Shown here: positions 1-8,889 of the stretch, piece after piece | Position numbering within the stretch: the stretch's first letter is position 1 | Layout of the letters: every line of letters starts with the position of its first letter | Assembly (NCBI GenBank): GCA_963835555.1 | Contig: CAWIGC010000038.1 | Span: 434,001 to 498,000, forward strand | Length of the DNA: 64,000 nt | Direction: 5' to 3' | From: Sulfopaludibacter sp963835555 | Lineage (GTDB): Bacteria > Acidobacteriota > Terriglobia > Bryobacterales > Bryobacteraceae | The notes under the pieces: model-generated | What the model was told of the DNA's origin: nothing | The model's input: the letters and a program-made list of their open reading frames with translations, nothing else | Database searches by the model: none | Translations under genes and position numbers: made by a program

Positions 1-1
1 C

Positions 2-1982
2 TGCACCGAGGAGTGGCTGGTCACCAATGGGCTGGGAGGATACGCCTCGGGCACGGTGAGCGGCGCCATCACGCGCCGGTATCACGGCCTGCTGATCGCC
101 GCGCTGCCCAATCCTCTGGGCCGCATGATGATGCTGAACGGCCTCTCCGAACGGCTGCGCCTGCCGGACCGGACGCGTGGTCTACACCGGTGCGGAAGAG
201 CTATCCGCCGTTGCCCCGGAAAGCACCCTGGCGGCCGCCGAGTTCCGGCTGGAGGCGGGCTTGCCGGTGTGGCGCTACGAAGTGGCTGGATTCGTTCTGG
301 AAAAGCGCCTGCTCATGCCCTACCGGCAGAACACCGTGCACGTGACGTATCATCTGTTGACCGGCGAAGGCAAGCTGCGGCTGGGCCTGCGCCCCGCCAT
401 CCACTTCCGCTCGCACGATGCGCCGGTCAATCTGGACGATGGCCAGAAGTACATCCTCACTGTCTGTGACGATCAGTTCGAAATCTCAGCGGAAGGCGGA
501 ACTGCCGCTCTTGCGCCTGCAGGCCCGCGGACCGCACGCCGCCTTTACCTTCGACCGGAAAGAGACCAGCTCGATTCCGTATCCCACGGAACGAAGCCGC
601 GGCTACGAGTGGCAGGGCTCGATGTGGAGTCCCGGGTATTTTCGTTCCGATTTATGCGCCGGCGACCGCATCACCCTCATCGCTTCCACGGAGAGCTGGG
701 AAACCGTCCGCGCGCTGCCGCCGGAGGTGGCATTGCAAGCCGAAATAGACCGGCGCCGCCTGCTGCTTTCCGCCGCCTCACCCGCGGCTCAGACGGACCT
801 GGGAGCGGAACTGGTTTTGGCCGCCGACCAGTTCCTGATCACGCCCGTGGGCCGCGTGGAAGATGCCGCGCGGGCCAGCGCCGCCGGAGACGAGATCCGC
901 ACCGTAATCGCCGGCTACCACTGGTTTACGGACTGGGGCCGCGACACCATGATCAGCCTGGAAGGCCTGACTCTGGCCACCGGACGCAAACAGGAAGCGG
1001 CCTGGATTCTGCGCACGTTCGCTTACTACATCCGCGACGGCCTGATCCCCAACCTGTTTCCCGAAGGCCAGAAGGAAGGCCTCTATCACACCGCCGATGC
1101 GACCCTCTGGTTCTTCCACGCCATTCACCGCTACATGCCAGGTCACCGGGCGACCGGACCACGCTGAAGCTGATGCTGCCCAAGCTCATCGATATCGTCG
1201 AGCATCACGTCAGCGGGAACGCGCTTCGGGATTCACGTGGACCCCGCCGACGGTCTGCTGCGTGCAGGGGCAGGAAGGCTACCAGCTCACCTGGATGGAC
1301 GCCAAGGTGGACGATTGGGTGGTGACTCCCCGCCGCGGCAAGGCGGTGGAAATCAATGCCCTCTGGTACAACGCCCTGCGCCTGCTGGAAGGGTGGCTGC
1401 GCGAGGAGCACGATCCGGTTCACTCCGCAGCAGGTGCGCGAATGGGCCGATCGCGTCGCGCGAGTCGTTCAATCGCCGCTTCTGGTTCGAGGCAGGGCGG
1501 GTACCTCTACGACGTGGTGGATAAAGAAGGCGGCGGCGACGACGGGTCCTGCCGGCCCAACCAGGTGCTGGCGATTCCCTGGATCATCCGGTGCTCGACG
1601 AATCGCGCTGGACCGCGGTGATGGATGTGGTCACCGAACGGCTGCTGACGCCGGTGGGGCTGCGGTCGCTGGCGCCGGGCAGTCCCGATTACAAAGAGAA
1701 ATACTATGGCGACCTGCGTTCGCGCGACGCGGCCTATCATCAGGGGACGGTGTGGGCGCTGGCTGATCGGTCCGTATGTGGATGCCTGGCTGAAGCTGCA
1801 TCCGGGAGAGCAGGCGAAGGCGCGCGAGTTTCTCGACGGGCTTCGCGCCGCATTTCAATGAGGAATGCATCGGTTCGATCAGCGAGATCTTCGACGCCGA
1901 GGCTCCCTACACACCGCGCGGCTGTATCGCGCAGGCGTGGAGCGTCGCGGAGGTGCTGCGCTGCTGGGTGAAAACGGCGTGA
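2..1982 (+). pseudogene. Glycogen debranching enzyme (amylo-alpha-1,6-glucosidase type), multiply frameshifted, 5' end cut by window
   Basis: This gene encodes a GDE_C-type amylo-alpha-1,6-glucosidase that would remove alpha-1,6 branches from glycogen or a related glucan. The window starts near its N-terminus, with EEWLVTNGLGGYASGTVSG in frame 2. Reading on needs at least eight frame changes. Frame 3 carries the segment from about 177 to 500, frame 1 from about 500 to 1165 with YHWFTDWGRDTMISLEG (family core), then frames 3, 2, 3, 1 and 2 in short pieces, and frame 1 with SPDYKEKYYGDLRSRDAAYHQGT. The end is RGCIAQAWSVAEVLRCWVKTA, stop TGA at 1980-1982. All family blocks are in order, so the gene is complete apart from indels. 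Dense indels suggest poor local sequence quality, but a true pseudogene cannot be excluded. glgB lies about 18 kb away. Confidence 0.8.
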
Positions 1983-2010
1983 CGGAGAGACTTCCTGCAA
2001 TACTGGGAGC

Positions 2011-3078
2011 ATGAGCGCCGCTGCCCTCTTTACGCCCTTCTCCCTGCGCGGAGTCACTTTTCGCAATCGTATCGCCGTATCCCCCATGTGCCAGTACTCG
2101 AGCGTGGATGGATTCGCCACGGACTGGCACCTGGTGCATCTGGGTAGCCGCGCCATCGGAGGCGCGGGTCTGGTGATGATGGAAGCGACCGCCGTGGAAG
2201 CACGCGGCCGCATTTCGCCTGCCGACCAGGGAATCTGGAAAGACGAACACGTAGCCATGCTTGCGCGCATTGCCGGCTTCCTGCGGGAACAGGGCGCAGT
2301 GGCCGGAGTGCAACTGGCCCATGCCGGCCGCAAAGCCAGCACCAGGCCGCCCTGGGAAGGCGGCGGCCAGATGGCCGCGAGCGAAGGCGGATGGCAGACG
2401 GTGGCCCCCAGCGCCATCCCGTTCCGGCCGCAGGACGCGACGCCCGCCGAGTTATCCAAGAGCGAGATCGTTTCGCTCATCGAAAGCTTTCGCGACGCCG
2501 CCCAACGCGCGCTCGCCGCCGGCTTTCAATTGGTGGAGATACACGGCGCGCACGGCTATCTGATCCACCAGTTTCTGTCACCGTTGAGCAACCGGCGCAC
2601 CGACGAGTACGGCGGCCCGCTGGCCAATCGCATGCGTTTCGCGCTGGAAGCGATCGAAGCGGTGCGCGGCGTCTGGCCCGTGGACCTGCCGCTGTTCCTG
2701 CGCATCTCGGCCTCGGATTGGGTGGAGGGCGGATGGGACGTCGCCGATTCGGTGGAACTGGCGCGCTGCGCCCGCGGGATGGGCGTGGATCTGATCGACT
2801 GCTCGTCCGGCGGAGCGTCTCTGGAACAGAAGATTGCACTGGCGCCCGGCTACCAGGTGCCGTTCGCCGAACAGATACGCCGTGAGGCCGGGATACCCAC
2901 CGGCGCAGTCGGTCTGATCACTTCGGCAAAACAGGCTGACGAGATTGTGAGCGCGGGCAAGGCGGACATGGTTCTGCTGGCGCGCGAGTTCCTGCGCGAT
3001 CCGTACTTCCCCCTGCACGCCGCGCGCGAGTTGGGCATAGAGCCAAAACCGCCCATCCAGTACGGACGGGCGTTTTAA
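2011..3078 (+). CDS. NADH:flavin oxidoreductase/NADH oxidase, Old Yellow Enzyme family (YqjM/NamA-like)
   Basis: This is an intact 355-residue FMN-dependent ene-reductase of the OYE family. These enzymes reduce activated C=C bonds with NAD(P)H in the cytoplasm. Visible hallmarks are the N-terminal SPMCQYS segment, whose Cys and Tyr tune the flavin in the YqjM class, the QLAHAGRKAS flavin-binding block, and the substrate-anion site in EIHGAHGYLIHQF. The C-terminal half has the phosphate-binding GLITSAKQADEIV and LAREFLRDPYFP. The length matches YqjM-type enzymes (about 340-360 residues). A GGGAG Shine-Dalgarno-like stretch precedes the ATG. The gene begins about 28 bp after the debranching enzyme stop. 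The physiological substrate cannot be read from the sequence. Confidence 0.93.
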   Translation: MSAAALFTPFSLRGVTFRNRIAVSPMCQYSSVDGFATDWHLVHLGSRAIGGAGLVMMEATAVEARGRISPADQGIWKDEHVAMLARIAGFLREQGAVAGVQLAHAGRKASTRPPWEGGGQMAASEGGWQTVAPSAIPFRPQDATPAELSKSEIVSLIESFRDAAQRALAAGFQLVEIHGAHGYLIHQFLSPLSNRRTDEYGGPLANRMRFALEAIEAVRGVWPVDLPLFLRISASDWVEGGWDVADSVELARCARGMGVDLIDCSSGGASLEQKIALAPGYQVPFAEQIRREAGIPTGAVGLITSAKQADEIVSAGKADMVLLAREFLRDPYFPLHAARELGIEPKPPIQYGRAF

Positions 3079-3086
3079 GCGGCCGT

Positions 3087-3407
3087 TCACTCCTCGACGA
3101 ACTTCTGCAGTCTGGCGAGCGCCGCGTCCCACTGCCGGGAGATCTGCTCCAGGTAGACGCGGGCCTCGTCCAGGCGTCGCGCGTCGAGACGCCACAAGCT
3201 CTCCCGGCCATGCCGCGTGCTGCACACCAGGCCCGCCGCTTCCATGACGCGCAGGTGCTTGGCGATTGCCTGACGCGTCACCCTGGAGCCCGCCGTGAGC
3301 CTGGCGATGGACAGGGGACCGCCGTCGCAAAGACGCCGAACCAGGCGCAGGCGGTTCTGGTCGCCCAGTGCCGCGAACAGGGGCGCGGAGTTACTGCGCG
3401 CCGGCAA
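3087..3407 (-). CDS. ArsR-family winged-helix transcriptional regulator
   Basis: This 106-residue regulator has the ArsR/SmtB fold throughout. It starts with LFAALGDQNRLRLVRRLCDGG, then has a recognition helix in RVTRQAIAKHLRVMEAAGLV and the wing HGRESLWRLDARRL. No cysteine metal-site motif (ELCVCDL-type) is present, so it belongs to the non-metal ArsR group usually paired with AHSA1/SRPBCC proteins. Its start lies 17 bp inside the 3' end of the upstream AHSA1 gene, so the two are probably translationally coupled. It is the natural candidate to bind the duplicated palindrome in front of the operon, giving autoregulation. That link is inference from position and symmetry. Confidence 0.9.
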   Translation of the reverse strand: MPARSNSAPLFAALGDQNRLRLVRRLCDGGPLSIARLTAGSRVTRQAIAKHLRVMEAAGLVCSTRHGRESLWRLDARRLDEARVYLEQISRQWDAALARLQKFVEE

Positions 3408-3879
3408 TGTACTCCTCGAACATCTTTGCCACCGCGCTCCAACCCTGCTCGTTGGACGAAAAAGCTTTGGCCCGGCGCGCCAGAGGGATGGAATCGAAAC
3501 CGGACTCGGTAATGGTCAGCATCACGCCCCCGGCCACGGGCTCCAGTACGAACTCCACCAGAGTGGTGGGCTCGTGGGAATAATCGACGCCGCGCTCTAC
3601 GGCATCGGGGTGCCACCGGAAGGAGAAGAGGCGCTCCGGCTCCATCTTCTCGATGACGATATCGAAGGGCATGTTTTCGTATTGCTTTTGGGCCGCCGCG
3701 ATCTCCGCGTTGACCCCGGTGGGCACAACGATGGCGTGCATGTGGACCCCGGGCGTGAACGGGCCGTCGAATCTCATGCCGAACCAGTATCCGAATTCCT
3801 TCGAATCGGCCAGGGCCCGCCAGACGCGCGGCAGCGACGCCCGCAAAAGAACCTTCTTCTCGATCCGGTCCGAATTCAT
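3391..3879 (-). CDS. AHSA1/SRPBCC-domain protein (ArsR partner)
   Basis: This roughly 162-residue protein has the START-like SRPBCC fold of the Activator-of-Hsp90-ATPase homologue family. Diagnostic segments are RIEKKVLLRASLPRVWRALAD at the N-terminus, FSFRWHP in the middle, and LTITESGFDSIP followed by NEQGWSAVAKMFEEYIAG at the end. Bacterial members bind small hydrophobic ligands, and their biochemical role is mostly unknown. I chose the ATG at 3879 because GGAGG lies seven bases upstream and the family begins about there. A longer frame to 3945 would run through the operators. The Shine-Dalgarno sequence sits inside operator 1, so repressor binding would cover the 5' end of the gene. It overlaps the downstream ArsR gene. 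Confidence 0.88.
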   Translation of the reverse strand: MNSDRIEKKVLLRASLPRVWRALADSKEFGYWFGMRFDGPFTPGVHMHAIVVPTGVNAEIAAAQKQYENMPFDIVIEKMEPERLFSFRWHPDAVERGVDYSHEPTTLVEFVLEPVAGGVMLTITESGFDSIPLARRAKAFSSNEQGWSAVAKMFEEYIAGAQ

Positions 3880-3897
3880 GCAACCTCCAGGTTGCAT
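3878..3897. promoter_or_regulatory. Operator 1: perfect palindrome overlapping the AHSA1 start
   Basis: ATGCAACCTCCAGGTTGCAT is a perfect 9-2-9 inverted repeat. It covers the Shine-Dalgarno sequence and touches the start codon of the AHSA1 gene. A near-identical copy lies 41 bp away centre to centre, about four helical turns. Symmetry, duplication and position in front of an ArsR-containing operon point to an ArsR-type operator. This is inferred, not tested. Confidence 0.72.
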
Positions 3898-3924
3898 ATT
3901 AACAAACCTTACGGGGACATGCAA
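3896..3924 (-). promoter_or_regulatory. Candidate promoter of the AHSA1-arsR operon
   Basis: On the minus strand TTGCAT (3924-3919) and TAATAT (3901-3896) are separated by 17 bp, fitting a sigma-70 type promoter. The -35 box lies within operator 2 and the -10 box abuts operator 1. This arrangement is expected for a repressor that blocks RNA polymerase. The hexamer matches are only partial (3/6 and 4/6). Confidence 0.45.
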
Positions 3925-3936
3925 CCTCCAGGTTGC
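3919..3936. promoter_or_regulatory. Operator 2: second copy of the palindrome
   Basis: ATGCAACCTCCAGGTTGC repeats operator 1, missing only the last two symmetric bases. It contains the proposed -35 hexamer of the minus-strand promoter and lies between that promoter and the divergent DUF2911 gene (start 3976). A repressor bound here could therefore affect both directions. Confidence 0.7.
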
Positions 3937-3975
3937 GCTTGCCACCTTTTCGCGCCTGCCGCGTCTAACTGGTCC

Positions 3976-5106
3976 ATGATTCGATTGCTATTGGCCATCG
4001 CTCTCACATTTCCCGCGGCGGCTCAGATTGTCCCCGGGCTCTCGATTCCGCCGAGCGGCAACAACCAGAAAGCATCCGTAACTCAGTACATCGGTCCGGT
4101 GAGCATCACGATCGACTACTCGAGCCCCGCTGTTCATGGACCGGACGGCAAGGACCGGCGCGGGCAAATCTGGGGCAAGTTGGTTCCCTACGGTCTGACC
4201 GATCTGGGGTACGGCAATCGCAAACCCGGCCCGTGGCGCGCCGGGGCCAACGAGAATACGGTGTTTGCCGTTTCCGACGCCGTATCCATCGAAGGACAGC
4301 GATTGCCGGCAGGCCGCTACGGCCTGCACATGATTCCGGGCCAGGAAGAATGGGTGTTGATCTTTTCGAAGGACGCGAATGCCTGGGGCAGTTTCTATTA
4401 CGAACCGGCCGCCGATGCGCTGCGCGTGACGGTGAAGCCGCACAAGCACGAGTACCGGGAGTGGCTGACGTATGAATTCACCACCCGGCGCAGCGACGAG
4501 TCCGTCGCGGAATTGCAGTGGGAAGACCTGGCGGTTCCCTGGACCGTCAAAGTGGAGAACATCAACGGCCTTTACGTTTCGAAGCTGAAGGAAAACCTGA
4601 CCAATGTGCAGGGCTTTGGCTGGCGTGGGTGGGTGGCCGCGTCGCAGTTCTGCGTGGCCAACAACACTCACCTGGACCAGGCCCTGGAATGGGCCGAAGT
4701 TGCCGTGAGCAAGCAATATATCGGCGAGGCCAATTTCACTACGCTGAGCAACAAGGCGCTGGTGCTGGAGAAGATGGGGCGGAAGGATGACGCGGCGGCC
4801 ACCATGCAAACCGCCATCCGCCACCCCTCGGCGAGTCCGCTCGATCTGCACCAGTATGGACGGAAACTTCTGGCGGAGAAGAAGTCCGGCGAGGCGCTGG
4901 CGGTGTTCCGCCTGAATTTCGAACGCCATGGCGAGCAGTGGCCGGTGAACGTGGGACTCGCGCGCGGATATGCGGCCACCGGAGATGTGAAGCAGGCGCT
5001 GGAGCATGCCAAAAAAGCCCTGGCGCAAGCGCCCGACGACCTGAACCGCCAGAGTCTGGCCGCCATGGTATCGGCGCTCGAAGCAGGCCGGCCAATCGGG
5101 CAGTAG
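3976..5106 (+). CDS. Exported DUF2911 protein with C-terminal TPR-like repeats
   Basis: This protein of about 376 residues begins with a signal peptide (MIRLLLAIALTFPAAAQ). Residues about 20-175 form a DUF2911 domain: SVTQYIGPVSITIDYSSPAV, the GKLVPYGLTDLGYG and WRAGANENT blocks, and LPAGRYGLHMIPGQEEWVLIFSKD. The C-terminal third is helical with TPR-like pairs (ALVLEKMGRKDDAAATMQTAIRH, GYAATGDVKQALEHAKKALAQAPDD). DUF2911 proteins are common in Bacteroidetes and Acidobacteria and have no known activity. The upstream frame is open to 3295, but the ATG at 3976 starts exactly at the signal peptide. It is divergent from the AHSA1-arsR operon and shares the operator region. Confidence 0.88.
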   Translation: MIRLLLAIALTFPAAAQIVPGLSIPPSGNNQKASVTQYIGPVSITIDYSSPAVHGPDGKDRRGQIWGKLVPYGLTDLGYGNRKPGPWRAGANENTVFAVSDAVSIEGQRLPAGRYGLHMIPGQEEWVLIFSKDANAWGSFYYEPAADALRVTVKPHKHEYREWLTYEFTTRRSDESVAELQWEDLAVPWTVKVENINGLYVSKLKENLTNVQGFGWRGWVAASQFCVANNTHLDQALEWAEVAVSKQYIGEANFTTLSNKALVLEKMGRKDDAAATMQTAIRHPSASPLDLHQYGRKLLAEKKSGEALAVFRLNFERHGEQWPVNVGLARGYAATGDVKQALEHAKKALAQAPDDLNRQSLAAMVSALEAGRPIGQ

Positions 5107-5297
5107 GCGCGGGAGACTGCTGCGGCGCCGCACCCGGCCGGCATGGCTCCTGCACGCCGCCGAGATCGATGCCATCGAGCGTGAAGTTGCTGCCGTCCAG
5201 CGAATGCCGGTCAAACCGGGTGCTGCGCCGCTCACCGCCGGCTGGCGCAGGGCACCGTATCCTGCTGGTGGACAATAGTTTACGCTTTATGGGCGTG

Positions 5298-5564
5298 TTA
5301 CTGGAGCCGCGGGCGCATTTGTTCGTTCGAAACCAGACCATCGAAGATGGCCAGAACCTGCTTGCGATAGGCGTAGACACGCTGCAGGTTTTCCCGAAAG
5401 GAAGCTTCGAAGTCTCTTGCTTTCATCCACTTATCGACCATGAGACGGGGTACGTCGATGTCTTGACGAAGAGTCTCGACATCGTGCCCGCGAAGGAACA
5501 GGCCGTAAAAGAAGGCGGCTTCCCGTTGTGGAGCCAAGGGATCGAATTCATCTCTCGCCGTCAT
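5298..5564 (-). CDS. Small conserved-looking protein, possible helix-turn-helix
   Basis: This 88-residue ORF has no family that I can name with certainty. It starts MTARDEFDPLAPQREAAFFY and contains VETLRQDIDVPRLMVDKWMKA, which resembles a helix-turn-helix with a second helix ready for DNA contact. A charged helical tail follows (YAYRKQVLAIFDGLVSNEQ). Codon usage is ordinary. It is divergent from the cupin gene with about 105 bp between the starts. The 190 bp between its stop and the DUF2911 gene hold no other recognisable feature. It could be a small transcription factor or a DNA-packaging-like protein. Confidence 0.65.
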   Translation of the reverse strand: MTARDEFDPLAPQREAAFFYGLFLRGHDVETLRQDIDVPRLMVDKWMKARDFEASFRENLQRVYAYRKQVLAIFDGLVSNEQMRPRLQ

Positions 5565-5670
5565 ATACGTCTCAGCGAAATGTCAGTATACCGAGCGCCC
5601 CAACTTTACGGCAAGTCTGATTCTCGCGCGGAGGGGCCGAACGCCCGGCGATGCTGATAAGATTAGCGCC

Positions 5671-6039
5671 ATGCCGACATTGATTCAAACTCCGACGCGG
5701 GTGGAAGCCGCCGGGAACAAGCCTAAGCTGATTGACGAATATATTGGGCGGGTCAATTCCGCGACAGATTCGGTGAGCGTGGCCCATATGCGCAGTCCGG
5801 GGGGTTGGGTAGAGCCCGGCCAATCGCCGGAGTTTGATGAGTTTACACTTGTATTACGCGGGACGCTGCAAGTGGAGTCACAGAACGGATCGATGGAGGT
5901 TCATGCCGGGCAGGCGGTGATTGCCCATAAGGGGGAATGGGTACGTTACAGCACTCCGCAGGAGGAGGGCGCCGAGTATATCGCGATATGTCTGCCGGCC
6001 TTTTCGATGGCGACGGTGCATCGCGACGAACCGGCTTAA
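5671..6039 (+). CDS. Cupin-domain protein
   Basis: This is a 122-residue single-domain cupin. The first conserved cupin motif appears as PEFDEFTLVLRGTLQVES, with a Glu and an Asp but no paired His. The second is GQAVIAHKGEWVRYSTP, with a single His. The usual HxH metal ligands are thus incomplete, so metal binding is uncertain. Single cupins of this type serve as small-molecule binding or isomerase domains. It overlaps the 3' end of the convergent PilZ gene by 4 bp. Confidence 0.82.
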   Translation: MPTLIQTPTRVEAAGNKPKLIDEYIGRVNSATDSVSVAHMRSPGGWVEPGQSPEFDEFTLVLRGTLQVESQNGSMEVHAGQAVIAHKGEWVRYSTPQEEGAEYIAICLPAFSMATVHRDEPA

Positions 6040-6416
6040 CCGGCTGCGTTTGCCGCCATAGAGCTGACAGCACGGGTTCGGAATTCGTATTTATTGATGC
6101 GAACAGCCGCCTTGCCGGCGTCCGCGCGCACCACTTTGCCGGTCGCCACGAACTTCAGCGGGCAGGTGCCATCCAGCCGTGCCGGCCAGTTGACGGAGAG
6201 TTCCACCGTGTAGCCCATCGGCAGCTTTTCTTCCGTGGTAAACAGGATGCCTCCACTGCCAATATTCAGCGTCTGTCCAATGCCTGTAATTGGCGGTGCT
6301 TTTGCAGACTGAAGGACTTTGTATTTCACTTCTTCCCTAACTGGAAAGCGGGAAGAGCCCCGGCGGTCTGAACTGCCTCCGAAGTGGGTTTCCGATTGTT
6401 CTGTCCCGAGATTCAT
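6036..6416 (-). CDS. PilZ-domain protein
   Basis: This 126-residue protein consists of one PilZ domain, the receptor fold for cyclic di-GMP. The RxxxR-type motif is visible in SDRRGSSRFPVREEVKY. The (D/N)xSxxG motif appears as TLNIGSGGILF, with Asn in the first position as in many functional members. The C-terminus, AVRINKYEFRTR, closes the barrel. No partner domain is present, so it probably acts as a stand-alone c-di-GMP adaptor, but c-di-GMP binding is inferred from motifs only. The 146-bp gap to larB is a divergent promoter region without a clear consensus. Confidence 0.87.
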   Translation of the reverse strand: MNLGTEQSETHFGGSSDRRGSSRFPVREEVKYKVLQSAKAPPITGIGQTLNIGSGGILFTTEEKLPMGYTVELSVNWPARLDGTCPLKFVATGKVVRADAGKAAVRINKYEFRTRAVSSMAANAAG

Positions 6417-6562
6417 ACCTTTTACCGATCATGCTACACGCGAAGTATGGAAACAATAGCACGAAAGTCCAAAAGATGGTGGGTATCTTATGTATTTTGA
6501 CTCGTCGATGAGCCCTAGATTGCCGGGAAAGGTTCTAAGTAAGTTCTGATATTCTGTCAGAT

Positions 6563-7292
<730 letters not shown>

Positions 7293-7306
<14 letters not shown>

Positions 7307-8449
7307 GGTCCGGCACATCCACCCACGCGCGCCTGGTCCAGGACTCGATGCCCTTTTCCGCGAGTTGAACGCCTTTGGCGCCTTCCAGCAGACCCCAGCG
7401 GAACGGCTCGTCTCTTCACCACGTGGCGCAGGAACAGCTCCCACTGGCGCTTGAATGCGTTGTCGAAGCTGTCCTGCTCCGGCACCTTCTGCCAGCCATC
7501 GAAATAATTCAGCGGGCTCTCGACGTCCGGGTTCCACACGGGACGCGGCGTGGCGCCATAAGGCTGAATCCAGCAGTGGCGCAACCCGGCGATGGCCGAG
7601 CCCCGGGAGCCGTCCACCTGGAGGGTCAACAGGTCGTCGCGGCGCACGCGCACGCACCAAGACGAATTGAAATGGGCCACGATGCCGCCTTCCAGTTCGA
7701 AGGTGGCATAGGCCGAATCGTCGGCGGTGCACGGGTAGGGCTGGCCGGCCTCGTTCCAGCGCGTCGGGACATGAGTCGCGCCCAGGCAGGAAACGGATTT
7801 CACCGCGCCGAAGATATTGTCGAGAACGTAGCGCCAGTGGCACAGCATATCGAGAATGATGCCGCCGCCATCCTCTTTGCGATAGTTCCAGGAGGGCCGT
7901 TGCGCGGGCACCGTATCGCCCTCGAACACCCAGTAGCCGAATTCGCCGCGCACGCTCAGAATGCGTCCGAAGAAGCCCTGCCGGATTAGACTCTGCAGCT
8001 TCATCAGGCCCGGCAGCCAGAGCTTATCCTGCACCACGCCGTGCTTGACGCCCGCTTTTTGGGCGAGGCGATAGAGATCGAGCGCCGTCTCCAGGCTTTC
8101 CGACACGGGCTTTTCGCAGTAGACATGCTTTCCCGCGGCGATGGCCTGGCGGACGTCCGGAGCGCGCCGGTCGGTGGTCTGGGCGTCGAAATAGATGGCG
8201 TAGTCCGGATTGGCCAGGGCGGCACGCAGATCCGTGCTCCATTCCAGGCCGCCGAACTCGGCGGAGATGGCCTGCAGTTTGGCGGGATTCCGGCCCACCA
8301 GCAGGGGCCGCGGCATGATGGTCTCGCTATCGCTCAGTCTTGACGCCGCCCTGCTGCATGATTGCGTGGACGGAGCGCCGCAGGTGCTGATTCAGCCCCA
8401 TGCGGCCGGTAACGCCGTTCATGATGATGCCGATAGTGTGAGTAGTCAT
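7293..8449 (-). CDS. Gfo/Idh/MocA-family NAD(P)-dependent dehydrogenase, two frameshifts
   Basis: The reconstructed protein of about 385 residues starts MTTHTIGIIMNGVTGRMG, a Rossmann nucleotide-binding loop. It carries GKHVYCEKPVSES, the EKP motif of the family, and continues through GGGIILDMLCHWRYVLDN and a C-terminal beta-sheet domain. One extra base near 8340 separates GGVK from LSDSETIMPRPLLVGRNP. A second indel near 7405 separates HVVK from RWGLLEGAKGVQLAEKGIESW, with the stop TGA at 7293-7295. Both look like sequence errors because the protein is otherwise complete. It is the last gene of the minus-strand operon and overlaps the cupin gene by ATGA. The substrate is probably a sugar, inositol or derivative, but is not determined. 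Confidence 0.87.
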
Positions 8450-8889
8450 GGCTTTTCGGTGCATTGCGGATGGGCGCCGGCAGGCAGCGGCGGCGCTTCC
8501 ACGCCGGCCCGCGGCAGAGTGCCTTCCAGTTCCTGGCGCCAGTGCGCCACATCGCCCGCGGGGCCATAGCAGTAGATCATGCGCAGCGGCGTATCGCCCA
8601 CGTTGGTGAGCTGGTGAAACACGCCATGGGGGATATAAACGGCCTGCCCGGTAGAAAGGCGCATGCGTTCCTCTCCCAGGCACATTTCGCCCTGGCCTTC
8701 GAGGATGAAGTAGATTTCTTCCTGTTCCTGGTTGTGCCACGGCACCTGCCCGCCATTCGGTTCGAGCATCACGTGGCCCATCGAAAAGTTGGTCGCCTGG
8801 ATGGGGCTGGCGCCGCCCACCAGATTCTGGGTGCGGCGTCGCGCGGGATACGTGCGTCCGGTTAGTAAAGAAAGATCGGCAATAGTCAT
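8446..8889 (-). CDS. Cupin-domain protein
   Basis: This 147-residue cupin has a complete metal site. Motif 1 reads VPWHNQEQEEIYFILEGQGEM, with His, Gln/Glu and Glu. Motif 2 is GQAVYIPHGVFHQLTNVGDTPLRMIY with its second His. It overlaps both neighbours by ATGA (start 8887-8889 with the permease stop, stop 8446-8448 with the Gfo/Idh start), indicating translational coupling. In context it may be a sugar or acid isomerase, or a small dioxygenase-like enzyme, serving the pathway of the adjacent dehydrogenase. That role is inferred. Confidence 0.87.
   Translation of the reverse strand: MTIADLSLLTGRTYPARRRTQNLVGGASPIQATNFSMGHVMLEPNGGQVPWHNQEQEEIYFILEGQGEMCLGEERMRLSTGQAVYIPHGVFHQLTNVGDTPLRMIYCYGPAGDVAHWRQELEGTLPRAGVEAPPLPAGAHPQCTEKP

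Noticed and set aside
3295..3975. N-terminal extension of the DUF2911 protein frame
   Set aside because: It runs antisense through the ArsR/AHSA1 genes and operators; the signal peptide fixes the start at 3976.
6547..6562. Imperfect inverted repeat TCTGATATTCTGTCAGA directly before the larB start
   Set aside because: The arms are only five bases and it has no partner copy or regulator gene nearby.
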